Origin: Actinopolyspora mzabensis
GTDB taxonomy: Bacteria > Actinomycetota > Actinomycetes > Mycobacteriales > Pseudonocardiaceae
NCBI RefSeq assembly: GCF_900101095.1
Contig: NZ_FNFM01000005.1
Span: 1 to 64,000, forward strand
Length of the DNA stretch: 64,000 bases
Direction: 5' to 3'
Each line of letters opens with the position of its first letter. Position 1 is the first letter of the stretch. The notes under the pieces were generated by a model, which was not told where the DNA came from, made no database searches, and worked only from the letters and a program-made list of their open reading frames with translations. Of this stretch, positions 8,919 to 19,529 are shown one piece after another. A program made the position numbers and the translations under genes.

Positions 8919-9857
8919 ATGCGCGTGGTATTCGCGGGCACTCCCGAACCAGCCGTGCCCGCACTTCGCCGACTGCTCGACTCGCGGCACGAGGTCGTGG
9001 CGGTGGTCACCAGACCCGACGCTCCCGCCGGACGCGGACGCAGGCTGATCCCCTCGCCGGTGCGCGAGTGCGCCGAGCAGCACGGCGTCGAGGTGCTGAC
9101 CCCCTCGCGGGCCTCGGATCCGGAGTTCCTGCGGCGGTTGTCCGAACTGGAGCCCGACTGCTGCCCGGTGGTGGCCTACGGGGCGCTGCTGCGGCAGGAG
9201 GCGCTCGACATCCCCCGGCACGGCTGGATCAACCTGCACTTCTCGCTGCTGCCCGCCTGGCGCGGCGCGGCGCCGGTGCCCGCCTCGATCAGGTACGGCG
9301 ACGACGTCACCGGTGCCAGCACGTTCCGGATCGTGCCCGACCTCGACGCCGGACCGGTGTTCGGCGTGGTCACCGAAGGGGTCGCTTCCGACGACACCGC
9401 CGGTTCGCTGCTCGACCGGTTGGCAGTGTCCGGAGCCGAGCTGCTCGTGGCGACCCTCGACGCCATCGAGGACGGGACGGCGCATGCCGAACCGCAACCG
9501 GCCGACGGGGTCACCTACGCCCCCAAGATCACTTCCGAACAGGCCAAGGTCGACTTCGAGATGCCCGCCCGGGCCGTGGACCGGGTGATTCGCTCGGTGA
9601 CCCCCGACCCGGGCGCCTGGGCCTGGCTGGCGGACCACCGGCTCAAACTGGGACCGGTTACCGTGGTCGAGGCCGACTCCCCGGAACTGCGTGCGCTGCG
9701 ACCGGGCGAGCTCCTCGTACAGCGCAAGCGAGTGCTGGTGGGCACAGCCACCGATCCCGTCCGGCTCGGTGAGGTGCAGGCCATCGGCAAGAAGCGCATG
9801 CCCGCCACCGACTGGGCACGCGGTGTGCATATCGAACAAGGAACCGTGCTGAAGTGA
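8919..9857 (+). CDS. fmt: Methionyl-tRNA formyltransferase
   Basis: Fmt formylates initiator Met-tRNA using 10-formyltetrahydrofolate. The 312-residue product has the usual length. [16 protein letters not shown] opens the Rossmann-like domain, and the active-site segment [16 protein letters not shown] carries the catalytic Asn and His, followed by YGDDVTGAS with the catalytic Asp. The C-terminal tRNA-binding domain ends normally. ATG 8919 gives the canonical [10 protein letters not shown] start, two bases after the def stop, and the 3' end overlaps rsmB by four bases (GTGA), so def-fmt-rsmB form one translation-initiation and ribosome-maturation operon. Confidence 0.96.
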   Translation: MRVVFAGTPEPAVPALRRLLDSRHEVVAVVTRPDAPAGRGRRLIPSPVRECAEQHGVEVLTPSRASDPEFLRRLSELEPDCCPVVAYGALLRQEALDIPRHGWINLHFSLLPAWRGAAPVPASIRYGDDVTGASTFRIVPDLDAGPVFGVVTEGVASDDTAGSLLDRLAVSGAELLVATLDAIEDGTAHAEPQPADGVTYAPKITSEQAKVDFEMPARAVDRVIRSVTPDPGAWAWLADHRLKLGPVTVVEADSPELRALRPGELLVQRKRVLVGTATDPVRLGEVQAIGKKRMPATDWARGVHIEQGTVLK

Positions 9858-11275
9858 ACCGCAAGCGTCCTGGCGCCAACTCCCGCCCGAAGAACTCCCG
9901 GCCGCCGAACCGGCGCGCGGAGCGGGCGAAACCGCCGACCGACGATCCCGCCCGCACGGCGGCGCTGGAGACACTGCGTGCCGTGCGGGAACGCGACGCC
10001 TACGCCAACCTCGTGCTGCCCGGCCTGTTACGGCAGTACCGGGTCAGCGGCAGGGACGCGGGACTGGCCACCGAACTCGCCTACGGCTCGGCCAGGGCGC
10101 GGGGACTGCTGGACGCGGTCATCGCCGAGTGCAGTGATCGGGCGTTGGACGAAGTGGATCCGCTGCTGCTGGACGCCCTCCGGCTCGGCACCTACCAGAT
10201 GCTGCGCACCCGTATTCCCAGCCACGCGGCCGTCGCGTCGACGGTCGACCTGGTGCGCGGCAATCGCGGTTCCAGACTGGCCGGTTTCGCCAACGCGGTG
10301 CTGCGCCGTGTCGGGGAGCGCACGGAGTCGGAGTGGGTCGAGCTGCTGGCTCCGGACGCGGAGTCCGATCCGGTGGGCCACACGGCGTTCCGCAACGCCC
10401 ACCCCCGCTGGATCGCGCAGGCGTTCGCCGATGCCCTGGACGACACCGGTGCGGAACTCGACGCCGCGTTGGCCGCGGACGACGCCCGACCCGCCGTGCA
10501 CCTGACGGCGCGCCCCGGCGAGATCAGCGCTGACGAGCTGGCCGCGATCACCGGCGGTGATCCCGCGCCCTACTCGCCCTACGGGGTCCATCTGGAAGCC
10601 GGTGCGGGCGATCCCGGGGAACTGGAGCCCGTCCAGGAGGGCTTCGCCGCGGTGCAGGACGAGGGCAGCCAACTCGCGGCGTTGGCCCTGACCGGTGTCG
10701 AGCTGGACGGCCGGGACACCCGGTGGCTGGATCTGTGCGCCGGTCCGGGTGGCAAGGCGAACCTGCTGGGCGCGCTGGTCACCCTGGACGGCGGAACGCT
10801 GGACGCGGTGGAACAGGCCGAGCATCGTGCCGAACTGGTCAGATCGGCCACGCGGGGGCTGTCGGTGAAGGTGCGCGTCGCGGACGGACGTGATCCCGGC
10901 CTGTCCGGGACCTACGACCGGGTCCTGGTGGACGCGCCCTGCACCGGGCTGGGGGCGCTGCGGCGCAGGCCCGAGGCGCGGTGGCGCAGACAGCCCGAGG
11001 ACGTCGCCGATCTCGTGCGGCTGCAGCGCGAACTGCTGTCCTCCGCGGTGCGCCGTACCAGGTCCGGCGGTGTGGTGGCCTACGTGGTCTGCTCCCCGCA
11101 TCCCGCCGAGACGACCGGTGTGGTCTCCGAGGTCGTCGCCGAGACCGGCGTGCGACAGCTGGATGCCAGGCCGTTCTTCCCCGATGTCCCGCTGCTGGGG
11201 GACGGGCCGTCCGTGCAACTGTGGCCGCACCGGCACGGCACGGACGCGATGTTCTGCGCGCTGCTGCGGGTCTGA
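9854..11275 (+). CDS. rsmB: 16S rRNA (cytosine-C5)-methyltransferase, Sun/RsmB family
   Basis: RsmB methylates cytosine 967 of 16S rRNA. The 473-residue protein has a basic N-terminal extension of about 30 residues, a NusB-like RNA-binding domain (about 35-170) and a SAM-dependent methylase domain with [11 protein letters not shown] (about residue 293), [21 protein letters not shown] and the late [10 protein letters not shown] segment carrying the second family cysteine. GTG 9854 overlaps the fmt stop by four bases. The gene is followed by an independent OsmC-family gene after a short gap. Confidence 0.94.
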   Translation: MNRKRPGANSRPKNSRPPNRRAERAKPPTDDPARTAALETLRAVRERDAYANLVLPGLLRQYRVSGRDAGLATELAYGSARARGLLDAVIAECSDRALDEVDPLLLDALRLGTYQMLRTRIPSHAAVASTVDLVRGNRGSRLAGFANAVLRRVGERTESEWVELLAPDAESDPVGHTAFRNAHPRWIAQAFADALDDTGAELDAALAADDARPAVHLTARPGEISADELAAITGGDPAPYSPYGVHLEAGAGDPGELEPVQEGFAAVQDEGSQLAALALTGVELDGRDTRWLDLCAGPGGKANLLGALVTLDGGTLDAVEQAEHRAELVRSATRGLSVKVRVADGRDPGLSGTYDRVLVDAPCTGLGALRRRPEARWRRQPEDVADLVRLQRELLSSAVRRTRSGGVVAYVVCSPHPAETTGVVSEVVAETGVRQLDARPFFPDVPLLGDGPSVQLWPHRHGTDAMFCALLRV

Positions 11276-11320
11276 CCGTTTCTCGTACTCGCAGCCGAAC
11301 AATCGCTACGGAAGGTGGTT

Positions 11321-11737
11321 ATGTCCTCCAGTCCCGTCGAGGTCACCCGAACGGGTGCGTCCAGGTTCACCGCGAGCAACGATCGCGGCGGCACCGTCGA
11401 GATCGCTGCCGGTGGCATGCCGGACGCGTTCACGCCGGGGGAGCTGTTGTTGGCCGCCATCGCCGGGTGCGCCCAACTGACCGGTCAGAACCTGCTGGTG
11501 CGGCGGCTCGGGGAAGACACGCCGATCACCGCTCGGGCCGAGCGCACGGTCAGCGAGCAGGATCCCGCGACCTTCGAGTCGGTGGGGGTTTCCTTCGAGA
11601 TGGATCTGTCGGCGATCACCGACGAGGCCGAGCGGACGAAACTGGTCGAAGCCGTGCAACGCGCCATCGGGCGTCACTGCACGGTCAGTCGCAGTGTCGA
11701 GCGCGGTACTCCGATAACCTTCACGCTGCCGGGCTGA
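11321..11737 (+). CDS. OsmC/Ohr-family peroxiredoxin-like protein
   Basis: The 138-residue protein has the OsmC fold signature: FTPGELLLAAIAGCAQLTG with the first redox cysteine, and GRHCTVSRSV with the second. Such proteins reduce organic hydroperoxides with a dithiol mechanism. Whether this is an Ohr or a general OsmC member is not clear from sequence alone. ATG 11321 is preferred over the in-frame GTG 11315 because GGAAGGTGG sits at SD distance. It lies between rsmB and the cytosine deaminase, all in the same direction. Confidence 0.85.
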   Translation: MSSSPVEVTRTGASRFTASNDRGGTVEIAAGGMPDAFTPGELLLAAIAGCAQLTGQNLLVRRLGEDTPITARAERTVSEQDPATFESVGVSFEMDLSAITDEAERTKLVEAVQRAIGRHCTVSRSVERGTPITFTLPG

Positions 11738-11886
11738 CCCCCCGTGGGCTGACCGGTGGGCGAGCTGAGCCGCAGCCGGTCCGGCCGTCGATCGTTCCCC
11801 GCCGGATACGGTTGGTGAGCCGGTGTGGTCCCGGTGGGGAGGACGTTCGTAACCGGGCGCGGAGCGGAAGACGGGCGAGGGAGTCA

Positions 11887-12339
11887 GTGACGAGGTTGGA
11901 CGAGTACCGGAACTGGTTGGCCGCCGCCGTGGAGCAGGCCCGTGCCGGGGAGGCGGCGGGTGGCATACCGATCGGAGCGGCGCTGGTCGGTGAGCGCGGC
12001 GACATCATGGGGCGCGGCCACAACCGGCGGGTGCAGGACGGGGATCCCACTGCCCACGCGGAGATCACGGCCTTCCGGGCGGCGGGCAGGCACCGTGGTT
12101 ACGGCGCCACGACGATGGTGACCACCCTCTCGCCGTGCTGGTTCTGCAGTGGCCTGGTGCGGCAGTTCGGGATCGGCCGGCTCGTCATCGGCGAGGCGCG
12201 CAACTTCTACGGTGGTCACGAGTGGTTGGCCGAGTGCGGCGTCGAGGTCATCCTGCTCGACGACGCCGAGTGCGTGCGCATGATGGCCGACTTCATCGAG
12301 CGGTCCCCGCGGCTGTGGTACGAGGACGTGGGCAGCTGA
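11887..12339 (+). CDS. Cytosine/nucleoside deaminase (yeast FCY1-like)
   Basis: A 150-residue zinc deaminase. HAEITAF gives the zinc-binding His and catalytic Glu, and SPCWFCSG the two zinc-binding cysteines. The C-terminal part, especially FIERSPRLWYEDVG, resembles the end of yeast cytosine deaminase (FIDERPQDWFEDIG), and the total length is similar, so cytosine to uracil salvage is the likeliest reaction. Other nucleoside deaminases of this superfamily cannot be excluded. GTG 11887 has GAGGGAG upstream. The R1 palindrome at 12384 follows the stop. Confidence 0.8.
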   Translation: MTRLDEYRNWLAAAVEQARAGEAAGGIPIGAALVGERGDIMGRGHNRRVQDGDPTAHAEITAFRAAGRHRGYGATTMVTTLSPCWFCSGLVRQFGIGRLVIGEARNFYGGHEWLAECGVEVILLDDAECVRMMADFIERSPRLWYEDVGS

Positions 12340-12383
12340 GGTCCCACCGAAATCGGGGTCCCACCGAATCCCTCCCGGCCCGG

Positions 12384-12401
12384 CGATTTCGCGAGAAATC
12401 G
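12384..12401. repeat. R1 inverted-repeat element (copy 1)
   Basis: The core CGATTTC-GCGA-GAAATCG is flanked by arms CCCGG and CCGGG that extend the pairing. It sits between the deaminase and the permease genes, where it could act as a terminator hairpin. Confidence 0.8.
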
Positions 12402-12536
12402 ACGCCCGGCCGCCGGGAGACCGCGCCCGAACGGGGAAGACACGTCCACCCGGCGGAACCGTTCGTCCGCTCCCTGCCTTAGATTGTGGGCCGTTTGTTC
12501 CGCGAGTTCCGGACGATGATGCGGGAGGAAAACGGG

Positions 12537-13946
12537 GTGCGGCAGCGAGCCGACGAGACCGAGAGCGGATTACGCAGGGATCTCAGCAGCCGACAGGTCG
12601 GGATGATCGCCGTGGGCGGGGCGATCGGTACCGGTCTGTTCCTCGGCTCCGGGCTGGCGATCTCCATCGCGGGACCTGCCGTGCTGATCGCCTACGTGGT
12701 GGCGGCGCTGGCCGCGCTGGCGCTGGCCTACGCGCTGGCCGAGATGATGGTGGTACACCCCGAGGCCGGCGGCTTCGGAGCCATCGCGCACCGCTACCTC
12801 GGCGGAATGGCCGGATTCGTGCAGCGGTGGATCTACTGGGCAGCGCAGGTGGTCAACATCGGCAGCGAGGTCGTCGCGGCCGGGATCTACTTCCGGTTCT
12901 GGTACCCCGGCGTGCCGCTGTGGCTGCCGGTCGTTGCCTTCTCCGTGATCATGCTCGTGGTCAACGCGGCGGCCGTGCGCTACTTCGGCGAGTTCGAGTA
13001 CTGGTTCGCCATGATCAAGGTGGTAACGATCGTGGTGTTCATCCTGCTCGGCGCCGTCTACATCGTGTTCGGCCTGCCCGGCGCGGACGCCACCGGGGTG
13101 GGCGCGCTCACCGCGCACGGTGGGTTCCTGCCCAACGGCATCGGCGCCGTGTGGCTGGCGCTGACCGTGGTCACCTTCTCCTACCTGGGGACCGAAGCCG
13201 TCTCGGTGACGGCCTCGGAATCGCGCAACCCCACCCGTGACGTCCCCCGGGCGGCCCGCGGCATGGTGCTGCGGCTCGCGCTGTTCTACGTGCTCGGCAT
13301 GCTCGTGATCGTGTCCATCCTGCCGTGGAACAGCTCCTCCGGTGGCGACGAGCTGACGCGGAGCCCGTTCGTGCGGCTGTTCGAGATCGCCGGGGTTCCC
13401 GCCGCGGCGGGCGTGATGAACTTCGTGATCCTGACGGCCGCGTTGTCGGCGATGAACACGAACCTCTACGTCACCGCCCGCATGACCTACTCGCTGGCCC
13501 GCGACGGCTACGCACCCCGCTGGTTCGCCGGACTCAGCGGGCAGGGCACACCCCGTCGGGCGCTGCTGCTCTCCGCGGTCGGGCTGGCGCTGGCAGCCGC
13601 GGTCTCGGCCTTCGCGCCGAGTTCGGCCTTCCCGGTGCTGCTGGGCATCGCGCTGTTCGGCGCGCTGCTGACCTGGCTGATCATCTTCGCCAGCCAGCTC
13701 GCCTTCCGCCACAAGCGTGCCGCGGCCGGGCTGCCGAGCTCGCCGGTGCGGCTGCCCGGTGCCCCGTACACCACCGTGCTCGCCATGCTCTTCGTGCTCG
13801 CGGTGCTGCTGACCACACCGTTCACCGCACAGTTCGGCATGGCATGGAAGGCCGGACTGCCCTTCGTGGCGTTGCTGCTGCTGGCCTACTGGCTGCTCCG
13901 GCGCCGGGAGAGTCGTCGACCCATTGAGCAACGCGCGGAGACCTGA
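12537..13946 (+). CDS. Amino acid permease (APC superfamily)
   Basis: A 12-helix amino acid transporter of about 469 residues. GMIAVGGAIGTGLFLGSG in the first helix is the classic APC substrate-binding signature, and hydrophobic helices repeat to the end. VTFSYLGTEAVSVTASESRNP and the middle ALSAMNTNLYVTARM region are typical of the GABA/proline/aromatic amino acid permease branch; the exact substrate is not clear. GTG 12537 is chosen because GGGAGGAAAA precedes it at good spacing; an upstream GTG at 12486 would add 17 residues but lacks an SD. A perfect hairpin follows the stop. Confidence 0.88.
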   Translation: MRQRADETESGLRRDLSSRQVGMIAVGGAIGTGLFLGSGLAISIAGPAVLIAYVVAALAALALAYALAEMMVVHPEAGGFGAIAHRYLGGMAGFVQRWIYWAAQVVNIGSEVVAAGIYFRFWYPGVPLWLPVVAFSVIMLVVNAAAVRYFGEFEYWFAMIKVVTIVVFILLGAVYIVFGLPGADATGVGALTAHGGFLPNGIGAVWLALTVVTFSYLGTEAVSVTASESRNPTRDVPRAARGMVLRLALFYVLGMLVIVSILPWNSSSGGDELTRSPFVRLFEIAGVPAAAGVMNFVILTAALSAMNTNLYVTARMTYSLARDGYAPRWFAGLSGQGTPRRALLLSAVGLALAAAVSAFAPSSAFPVLLGIALFGALLTWLIIFASQLAFRHKRAAAGLPSSPVRLPGAPYTTVLAMLFVLAVLLTTPFTAQFGMAWKAGLPFVALLLLAYWLLRRRESRRPIEQRAET

Positions 13947-13962
13947 AGCCCGCCCGGAAACC

Positions 13963-13986
13963 CGCTCGCCCCGGAGGGGGCGAGCG
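13963..13986. terminator. Hairpin between convergent permease and flavin-oxidoreductase genes
   Basis: CGCTCGCCCC at 13963-13972 pairs perfectly with GGGGCGAGCG at 13977-13986 around a four-base GGAG loop, 16 bp after the permease stop. Confidence 0.8.
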
Positions 13987-14048
13987 CTCCGGCCCGGAGA
14001 ACCGGATCGTGAACGAGCTTCGTGACACCGTCGGCCCGGCGCCGCGGT

Positions 14049-14537
14049 TCAGGCCGAGCCGACGTGGTCGCGCGGGGTGAACGAGACCGCGGGCAGCGTC
14101 CGCGCCAGTTCCGCCCGGCCCTCGGCGGTCAGCAGCGGCCAACCGGTCGCCCTGGCCAGTACCCGCGCCAGGTGGGGATGTCTGCGCACGTAACCGGCCA
14201 GCAGGTCGGCGGTTTCGGACTCGTCGAGCACACGCTGCTGCGGATACCGGTAGTGCTGCCTGCCGACCCGGACCTCCACGGCAGGTGACCTGGTGATGTT
14301 GCGGTACCACTGGGATCTGTCCCCCCAGCCGGAGACCACCACCACCTCCCCGGAGTCAGGTCGGTGCCGCACCACTTCGAGGACCGTCTCCCGCAGCACG
14401 CCGGTGTTGCGACCGCGGTGGACCAGGTACAGGAACCGGTGGCCGAGCAGCCAGCCGAGGTCCCTGCGGTACAGCCGGACGGGGGCGCGCAACGCCCCGC
14501 GCAGCAGCCCGCTGGGGCCGTGTTTCGTGATGGGCAC
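14049..14537 (-). CDS. Deazaflavin (F420)-dependent nitroreductase-family protein
   Basis: A protein of about 162 residues with features of the DDN/F420-dependent quinone reductase family (PF04075): YLVHRGRNTGVLRETVLEVV, VVVVSGWGDRSQWYRNI and the following VEVRVGRQHY strand. Members use reduced F420 with quinones or nitroaromatics; the physiological substrate is unknown. The GTG at 14537 is preferred because GGAGG precedes it; the in-frame GTG at 14564 gives nine extra basic residues. The gene is convergent with the permease and divergent from rpe. Confidence 0.8.
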   Translation of the reverse strand: MPITKHGPSGLLRGALRAPVRLYRRDLGWLLGHRFLYLVHRGRNTGVLRETVLEVVRHRPDSGEVVVVSGWGDRSQWYRNITRSPAVEVRVGRQHYRYPQQRVLDESETADLLAGYVRRHPHLARVLARATGWPLLTAEGRAELARTLPAVSFTPRDHVGSA

Positions 14538-14682
14538 TTCCCGCCTCCGTCCGTTCGGTTTCACTCGCCGGAAACGCTTAGCGGTGACTCGGAGAACGGT
14601 TCGGCCGCCGGGACCCTCCGCGGCCTTCCGCCTCGCGGCCGGTGAATTCCACCGGGGAGCACCGCCCTCGCCCTACCCGAGG

Positions 14683-14697
14683 GCTATCATCCGATTG
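14683..14697 (+). promoter_or_regulatory. Possible -10 element giving a leaderless rpe transcript
   Basis: TATCAT at 14683-14688 lies only eight bases before the GTG start of rpe, and no SD is visible. That is the layout of leaderless mRNAs, which are frequent in actinobacteria. No convincing -35 box is seen. Confidence 0.3.
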
Positions 14698-15389
14698 TGT
14701 CGAACCAGCCCATGATCGCGCCGTCCATCCTGTCCGCGGACTTCGCAAGGCTCTCCGAGGAGATGGCCGCTGTCGGCGGCCCCGGTCGCGGGGCCGACTG
14801 GCTGCACGTCGACGTTATGGACGCACACTTCGTTCCCAACCTCACACTCGGCCTGCCGGTTGTCGAGTCGCTGCTGCGCAGTACCGACACGCCGCTCGAC
14901 TGCCATCTCATGATCGACGCCCCCGATCGCTGGGCACCGGGTTACGCCGAAGCCGGTGCGCACAACGTCACCGTGCACGCCGAAGCCGCCGAGGACCCGG
15001 TGGCGCTGGCCAAGAACCTGCGTGCCGCCGGTGCCAACGCCGGGCTGTCCGTCAAACCCGACACGCCGCTGGAGTCCTACACCGACGTGCTCAAACACTA
15101 CGACACCCTGCTGGTGATGTCGGTGGAACCGGGATTCGGTGGCCAGAAGTTCATCGAGCGGGTGCTCGAGAAGGTCCGGACGGCACGCCGCATGGTCGAC
15201 ACCGGCCATCTCAACCTGCTCGTCGAGATCGACGGCGGCATCAACAACGACACGATCGAGCAGGCGGCCGAGGCGGGCGTGGACTGCTTCGTGGCCGGTT
15301 CGGCCGTCTACGGGGCCGAGGATCCCGTTCGCGCGGTCGAGGGCCTGCGTGCCCAGGCGAGGGACGCCTCGGCGCACGGTTCCGCATGA
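14697..15389 (+). CDS. rpe: Ribulose-phosphate 3-epimerase
   Basis: Rpe interconverts ribulose-5-phosphate and xylulose-5-phosphate in the pentose phosphate pathway. The 230-residue protein shows the full signature: [26 protein letters not shown] with metal ligands, [24 protein letters not shown] and [10 protein letters not shown] near the C terminus. Ribulose-5-phosphate is also the substrate of RibB, so its position at the head of the rib genes is metabolically sensible. GTG 14697 lacks an SD. The stop overlaps ribD (ATGA). Confidence 0.96.
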   Translation: MSNQPMIAPSILSADFARLSEEMAAVGGPGRGADWLHVDVMDAHFVPNLTLGLPVVESLLRSTDTPLDCHLMIDAPDRWAPGYAEAGAHNVTVHAEAAEDPVALAKNLRAAGANAGLSVKPDTPLESYTDVLKHYDTLLVMSVEPGFGGQKFIERVLEKVRTARRMVDTGHLNLLVEIDGGINNDTIEQAAEAGVDCFVAGSAVYGAEDPVRAVEGLRAQARDASAHGSA

Positions 15390-16426
15390 GCGGCTCGGAG
15401 TGGTCCCGCGACCCGGTGGTCCTCGACGCCATGCGCCGGGCCGCCGAGCTCGGGCAGCGCGTACTCGGCAGCACCAGCCCCAACCCGGCCGTGGGGTGCG
15501 TGGTGCTGGACCGGCACGGGCACGTCGCCGGAACCGGGGCGACCCGCCCCGCCGGTGGGGAGCACGCCGAGGTCCTGGCGCTGCGAGAAGCCGGTGCGGC
15601 CGCCGTCGGTGGCACGGCCGTGGTGACGCTGGAGCCGTGCGCTCACACCGGCAGGACCGGGGCCTGCGCGGTGGCGCTGCGGGAGGCCGGCATCGCCAGG
15701 GTGGCCTACGCGGTGGCCGACCCCAACCCCACCGCCTCCGGGGGTGCCGCCTTGCTCCGGGAAGCCGGGGTGGAGGTCGTGGGCGGCGTCGACGAGCAGG
15801 AGGTCGCCACCGGCGCGCTGCGCCCCTGGCTGCACTACGCGCGAACCGGCCTACCCCACGTGACCTGGAAGTACGCCGCGAGTCTCGACGGTCGTTCGGC
15901 CGCATCCGACGGCACCAGCCAGTGGATAAGCTCCGAGCCCTCGCGCGCCGAGGTGCACCGCATCCGGGCGCACCGCGACGCCGTGCTCGTCGGGACCGGC
16001 ACCGTGCTGGCCGACGATCCGAGGCTGACCGCCAGGGACGAGCGAGGGGTCGCGCTGCCGGAACAACCGCTGCGGGTGGTCGTGGGCGATCGCGAGCTTC
16101 CGGAGTCGGCCGGGGTGCTCGACGACTCCGCCCCCACGATCCGGCTCGCGGGTGGTGATCCGGAGCGCGTGCTGCGCTCGCTGGCCGAACGGGGAGTGAC
16201 GGCGGTGCTGCTGGAGGGCGGCCCGACCCTGGCCGGGGCGTTCCTGCGTGCCGGCCGGATCGACCTCGTGGAAGCCTTCGTGGCGCCTGCCCTGCTCGGT
16301 TCGGGAAGTGCCGCGCTCGGGGAGGCGGGCGTGGCGAGTATCTCGCAGGCGTGGCGCTTCCACTTCGAACGGGTCAGGATGTGCGGGCGGGACGTGTGGA
16401 TCAGCGCTGTTCCGTCCGAGGGCTAA
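15386..16426 (+). CDS. ribD: Bifunctional pyrimidine deaminase/reductase of riboflavin synthesis
   Basis: RibD deaminates the GTP cyclohydrolase II product and then reduces the ribosyl side chain with NADPH. The 346-residue protein carries the N-terminal deaminase zinc site (HAEVLAL, about residue 53; [13 protein letters not shown]) and the C-terminal RibD_C reductase domain beginning near [16 protein letters not shown]-like sequence (about residue 155), with [13 protein letters not shown] and [16 protein letters not shown] 15386 overlaps the rpe stop by four bases. No FMN riboswitch consensus was found before ribD or in the 143-bp gap to ribE. Confidence 0.95.
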   Translation: MSGSEWSRDPVVLDAMRRAAELGQRVLGSTSPNPAVGCVVLDRHGHVAGTGATRPAGGEHAEVLALREAGAAAVGGTAVVTLEPCAHTGRTGACAVALREAGIARVAYAVADPNPTASGGAALLREAGVEVVGGVDEQEVATGALRPWLHYARTGLPHVTWKYAASLDGRSAASDGTSQWISSEPSRAEVHRIRAHRDAVLVGTGTVLADDPRLTARDERGVALPEQPLRVVVGDRELPESAGVLDDSAPTIRLAGGDPERVLRSLAERGVTAVLLEGGPTLAGAFLRAGRIDLVEAFVAPALLGSGSAALGEAGVASISQAWRFHFERVRMCGRDVWISAVPSEG

Positions 16427-16569
16427 AGTGGGGGCAACGATCGGGGTTCGCTACGTCGTACGGGTAATGACTTCTCGCTCGGAACACGTTGGGTACGGTT
16501 ACCGCACGGGAAATCTCCCGACCGACGTCCCCCGAACGGCCGATTGGAACGCCCAAAGGAGGGTGCCAC

Positions 16570-17220
16570 GTGTTCACCGGGATCGTGGAGGAACTCGGGG
16601 AGCTCGTCGCGGTCGAGCGAACCTCCGACGGCGCCCGACTCTCGCTGGCCGCCTCGGTGGTGACCGGTGACGCCTCGCCGGGCGATTCCATCGCCGTCAA
16701 CGGGGTCTGCCTGACCGTGGTGCGGCTGAGCGAGGACGGATTCGACGTCGACGTCGTCGACGAAACCCTGCGCCGCTCCACACTGGGGGATCTCGCCGCG
16801 GGCGACCGCGTGAACCTGGAACGTGCCATGGCGCTCGGCGACCGGCTCGGCGGACACATCGTGCAGGGCCACGTCGACGACACCGCGACCCTCCTCGCGG
16901 CCGATGCCGACGGCCGCACCGAGTTCTCACTTCCGCCCCACCTGGCGCACTACCTGGTGGAGAAGGGCTCCATCACCGTGGACGGGATCTCGCTGACCGT
17001 CGCCGGGCTCACCGAGGACGGGTTCAGCGTGGCCCTGATCCCCACCACCCTGGAAGTGACCACCCTGGGGCTGCGCTCACCCGGCGATCGGGTCAACATC
17101 GAAGTCGACGCGCTCGCCAAACACGTGGAGCGGCTGGTGGCCCCACAACTCGACCGGCTCACCCGCACGGGAACACCGCGTGCGGCGGACAATGGTGACA
17201 GTAGGGAGCAGGCGCGGTGA
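16570..17220 (+). CDS. ribE: Riboflavin synthase, alpha subunit
   Basis: The enzyme dismutates two molecules of 6,7-dimethyl-8-ribityllumazine into riboflavin and the RibD-pathway pyrimidine. The 216-residue product has the characteristic tandem lumazine-binding domains: [11 protein letters not shown] at the start, [12 protein letters not shown] in domain 1, [11 protein letters not shown] linking, and [13 protein letters not shown] in domain 2. GTG 16570 is certain because AAAGGAGGG lies at ideal spacing. Its stop overlaps ribBA by four bases. The gene is called ribE or ribC depending on nomenclature. Confidence 0.95.
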   Translation: MFTGIVEELGELVAVERTSDGARLSLAASVVTGDASPGDSIAVNGVCLTVVRLSEDGFDVDVVDETLRRSTLGDLAAGDRVNLERAMALGDRLGGHIVQGHVDDTATLLAADADGRTEFSLPPHLAHYLVEKGSITVDGISLTVAGLTEDGFSVALIPTTLEVTTLGLRSPGDRVNIEVDALAKHVERLVAPQLDRLTRTGTPRAADNGDSREQAR

Positions 17221-18542
17221 GTTCGAACGATTCCGTCCCGGACGGTCCCCCGGACAGCAGGGACGCCGAGCAGGTCGGCAACACGACTTTCGCCGACATC
17301 GAGCGGGCACTGGCCGACATCGCCGCGGGCAGGCCGGTGGTCGTGGTCGACGACGAGGACCGGGAGAACGAGGGTGACCTGATCTTCGCCGCGGAGCTGG
17401 CCAGCCCGGAGCTGCTGGCGTTCATGGTCCGCTACACCTCGGGATACGTTTGCACCGCGCTGACCGGCGAGGACTGCGACCGGCTCAACCTCCCCCCGAT
17501 GTACCACGCCAACCAGGACCTGCACGGCACCGCCTACACCGTCACCGTGGACGCCGCCTCCGGCGTGGGCACCGGCATCTCGGCCGCCGACCGCGCCCAC
17601 ACCATCAACGTGCTGGCCGCGCCCGATTCCACGGCCGAGGACCTCAACCGTCCGGGGCACGTGGTGCCGCTGCGTGCCCGTGAGGGTGGGGTGCTGCGCC
17701 GCTCCGGCCACACCGAGGCAGCCGTCGACCTCGCACGGCTGGCGGGGCTGCGCCCTGCCGGGGTGCTCTGCGAGATCGTCAGCGAAAAGGCCGAGGGGGA
17801 GATGGCCAAACGCGACGAGCTGGAGGTCTTCGCGGCCGACCACGAACTCGCGCTGATCACCATCGCCGACCTCATCGCCTACCGCAGGCGGTTCGAGAAG
17901 CAGGTACAGCTGGTAGCCGAGGCCCGCATCCCCACCGCGCACGGCACCTTCCGCACCTTCGGCTACGACAGCCTGCTGGACGGGATCGAGCACCTGGCGC
18001 TGGTGTACGGCGACATCGGCGACGGCGAGGACCTGCTGGTGCGCGTGCACTCCGAGTGCCTGACCGGTGATGTGCTCGGCTCGCTGCGCTGCGACTGCGG
18101 CCCGCAGCTCGACGCCGCGCTGGCCAGGGTGGCCGAGGCGGGCCGGGGCGTGGTGCTCTACATGCGCGGCCACGAGGGCAGGGGCATCGGCCTGATGCAC
18201 AAGCTGCAGGCGTACCAGCTGCAGGACGCGGGAGCCGACACCGTCGACGCGAACCTGGCGCTGGGCATGGCCGTGGACGGCCGAGACTACGGGCAGGGGG
18301 CCCAGATCCTGGCCGATCTCGGTGTCCGCTCGATGCGGCTGCTGACCAACAACCCCGACAAACGGGTCGGGCTGGAAAGCTACGGCCTGCGTATCGTCGG
18401 CCGCGAGCCGCTCCCCATCCGCCCCAACGCGGAGAACCTGCGCTACCTGCGCACCAAGCGGGACAGGATGGGACACGAACTGCAGTACCTGGATGAGGGG
18501 GAGGACTCCTCGATCGGCGGTGGCTCGGAGGTGACGGCATGA
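17217..18542 (+). CDS. ribBA: 3,4-dihydroxy-2-butanone-4-phosphate synthase / GTP cyclohydrolase II
   Basis: A 441-residue bifunctional enzyme providing both riboflavin precursors. The N-terminal RibB domain shows [16 protein letters not shown] and [17 protein letters not shown] with the metal and substrate residues. The C-terminal RibA domain shows [20 protein letters not shown] with the three zinc cysteines and [10 protein letters not shown]. Both halves look catalytically complete. GTG 17217 overlaps ribE and the stop overlaps ribH, so translation is coupled along ribE-ribBA-ribH. Confidence 0.96.
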   Translation: MSSNDSVPDGPPDSRDAEQVGNTTFADIERALADIAAGRPVVVVDDEDRENEGDLIFAAELASPELLAFMVRYTSGYVCTALTGEDCDRLNLPPMYHANQDLHGTAYTVTVDAASGVGTGISAADRAHTINVLAAPDSTAEDLNRPGHVVPLRAREGGVLRRSGHTEAAVDLARLAGLRPAGVLCEIVSEKAEGEMAKRDELEVFAADHELALITIADLIAYRRRFEKQVQLVAEARIPTAHGTFRTFGYDSLLDGIEHLALVYGDIGDGEDLLVRVHSECLTGDVLGSLRCDCGPQLDAALARVAEAGRGVVLYMRGHEGRGIGLMHKLQAYQLQDAGADTVDANLALGMAVDGRDYGQGAQILADLGVRSMRLLTNNPDKRVGLESYGLRIVGREPLPIRPNAENLRYLRTKRDRMGHELQYLDEGEDSSIGGGSEVTA

Positions 18543-19039
18543 GCGGGGAAGGACGACCGCAGGTCTCGGTACCTCAAGCACCCGACCTGCGAACGGCGAT
18601 CGTGGCCATTCGCTGGCACGCGGACATCGCCGAGCAGATGTTGCGTCGTGCCCTGCAGGCGGCCGAGCAGGCCGGTACCGCGGAGCCGAAAGTGGTTCGG
18701 GTGCCGGGCTCCATGGAACTTCCGGTGGTCTGCCAGCAGCTCACCCACGCCTACGACGCCGTGGTGGCGCTCGGAGTGGTGATTCGCGGTGGAACCCCGC
18801 ACTTCGACTACGTGTGCGAGTCGGTGACATCGGGACTGACCCGGGTCGCCCTGGACGAGTCCACCGCCGTAGGGAACGGTGTGCTGACCGTGGACAGTCG
18901 CGAACAGGCGACGCTGCGCGCCGGGTTCGACGACTCGATCGAGGACAAGGGTTTCGAGGCCACCTCGGCCGCGTTGGAGACCGCGCTGGTGCTGCGTGAG
19001 CTCCGCGGTGACTACAGCAGCGAGCGAGGTTTCCTGTGA
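18539..19039 (+). CDS. ribH: 6,7-dimethyl-8-ribityllumazine synthase
   Basis: RibH condenses the RibB product with the ribityl pyrimidine to give the substrate of riboflavin synthase. The 166-residue protein has [36 protein letters not shown] (with the family's conserved GGTxHF) and [26 protein letters not shown] 18539 overlaps ribBA by four bases; the stop overlaps the PH-domain gene. Confidence 0.96.
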   Translation: MSGEGRPQVSVPQAPDLRTAIVAIRWHADIAEQMLRRALQAAEQAGTAEPKVVRVPGSMELPVVCQQLTHAYDAVVALGVVIRGGTPHFDYVCESVTSGLTRVALDESTAVGNGVLTVDSREQATLRAGFDDSIEDKGFEATSAALETALVLRELRGDYSSERGFL

Positions 19040-19497
19040 GCGCCTCGACCAGTACAAACGGTTTCGTGCAGGTGCGCCCCAAGCGGGTGCGCAACGTGGC
19101 CGTGCCCGCCGCGATCGTGGTGTTCGTGGTCTGCGGCGTGGCCGCGGTGATGCTGCGTCGCACCTCGAACGGGTTGCTGTTGACGGTCTCCGATCAGGTG
19201 GCCATGGTCGGCATCGGCGCGGTGCTGGCCGGGCTCATCCTGCTGTCGCTCCGGCCGCGACTCCGCGCCGACGAGAACGGCGTGGAAGTGCGCAACTCGA
19301 TCCTGACCCACCGCTACTCCTGGTCCGACGTGCGGGGAGTGAGCTTTCCCGAGGGGGCGAGCTGCGCACGGTTGGAACTGCCCGACGACGAGTACGAGTC
19401 CATCTCGGCCATTCAGTCCTTCGACGGGGAGCACGCGGTCCGCGCGATGCGAGACCTCCGCGCCCTGCGGCGCGAGATCGGCCACATCGAGGGGTGA
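19036..19497 (+). CDS. PH-domain membrane protein of the riboflavin operon
   Basis: A 153-residue protein with two transmembrane helices (about residues 24-42 and 55-74), followed by a small beta-rich domain of the bacterial PH type (PF10756-like; [30 protein letters not shown]). Its function is unknown; such a gene often follows ribH in actinobacteria. It overlaps ribH by four bases, so it belongs to the operon. An R2 element follows directly. Confidence 0.75.
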   Translation: MSASTSTNGFVQVRPKRVRNVAVPAAIVVFVVCGVAAVMLRRTSNGLLLTVSDQVAMVGIGAVLAGLILLSLRPRLRADENGVEVRNSILTHRYSWSDVRGVSFPEGASCARLELPDDEYESISAIQSFDGEHAVRAMRDLRALRREIGHIEG

Positions 19498-19529
19498 TCA
19501 CTCCCCGTCCGGCCCGTAGAGGGTCGGGT

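Noticed and set aside
16427-16569. FMN riboswitch before ribE, or before ribD
   Set aside because: Neither this gap nor the rpe-ribD junction shows the conserved RFN elements such as GGGGCGGGG or CCCCACCGGCGG; only an SD and unstructured sequence are visible.
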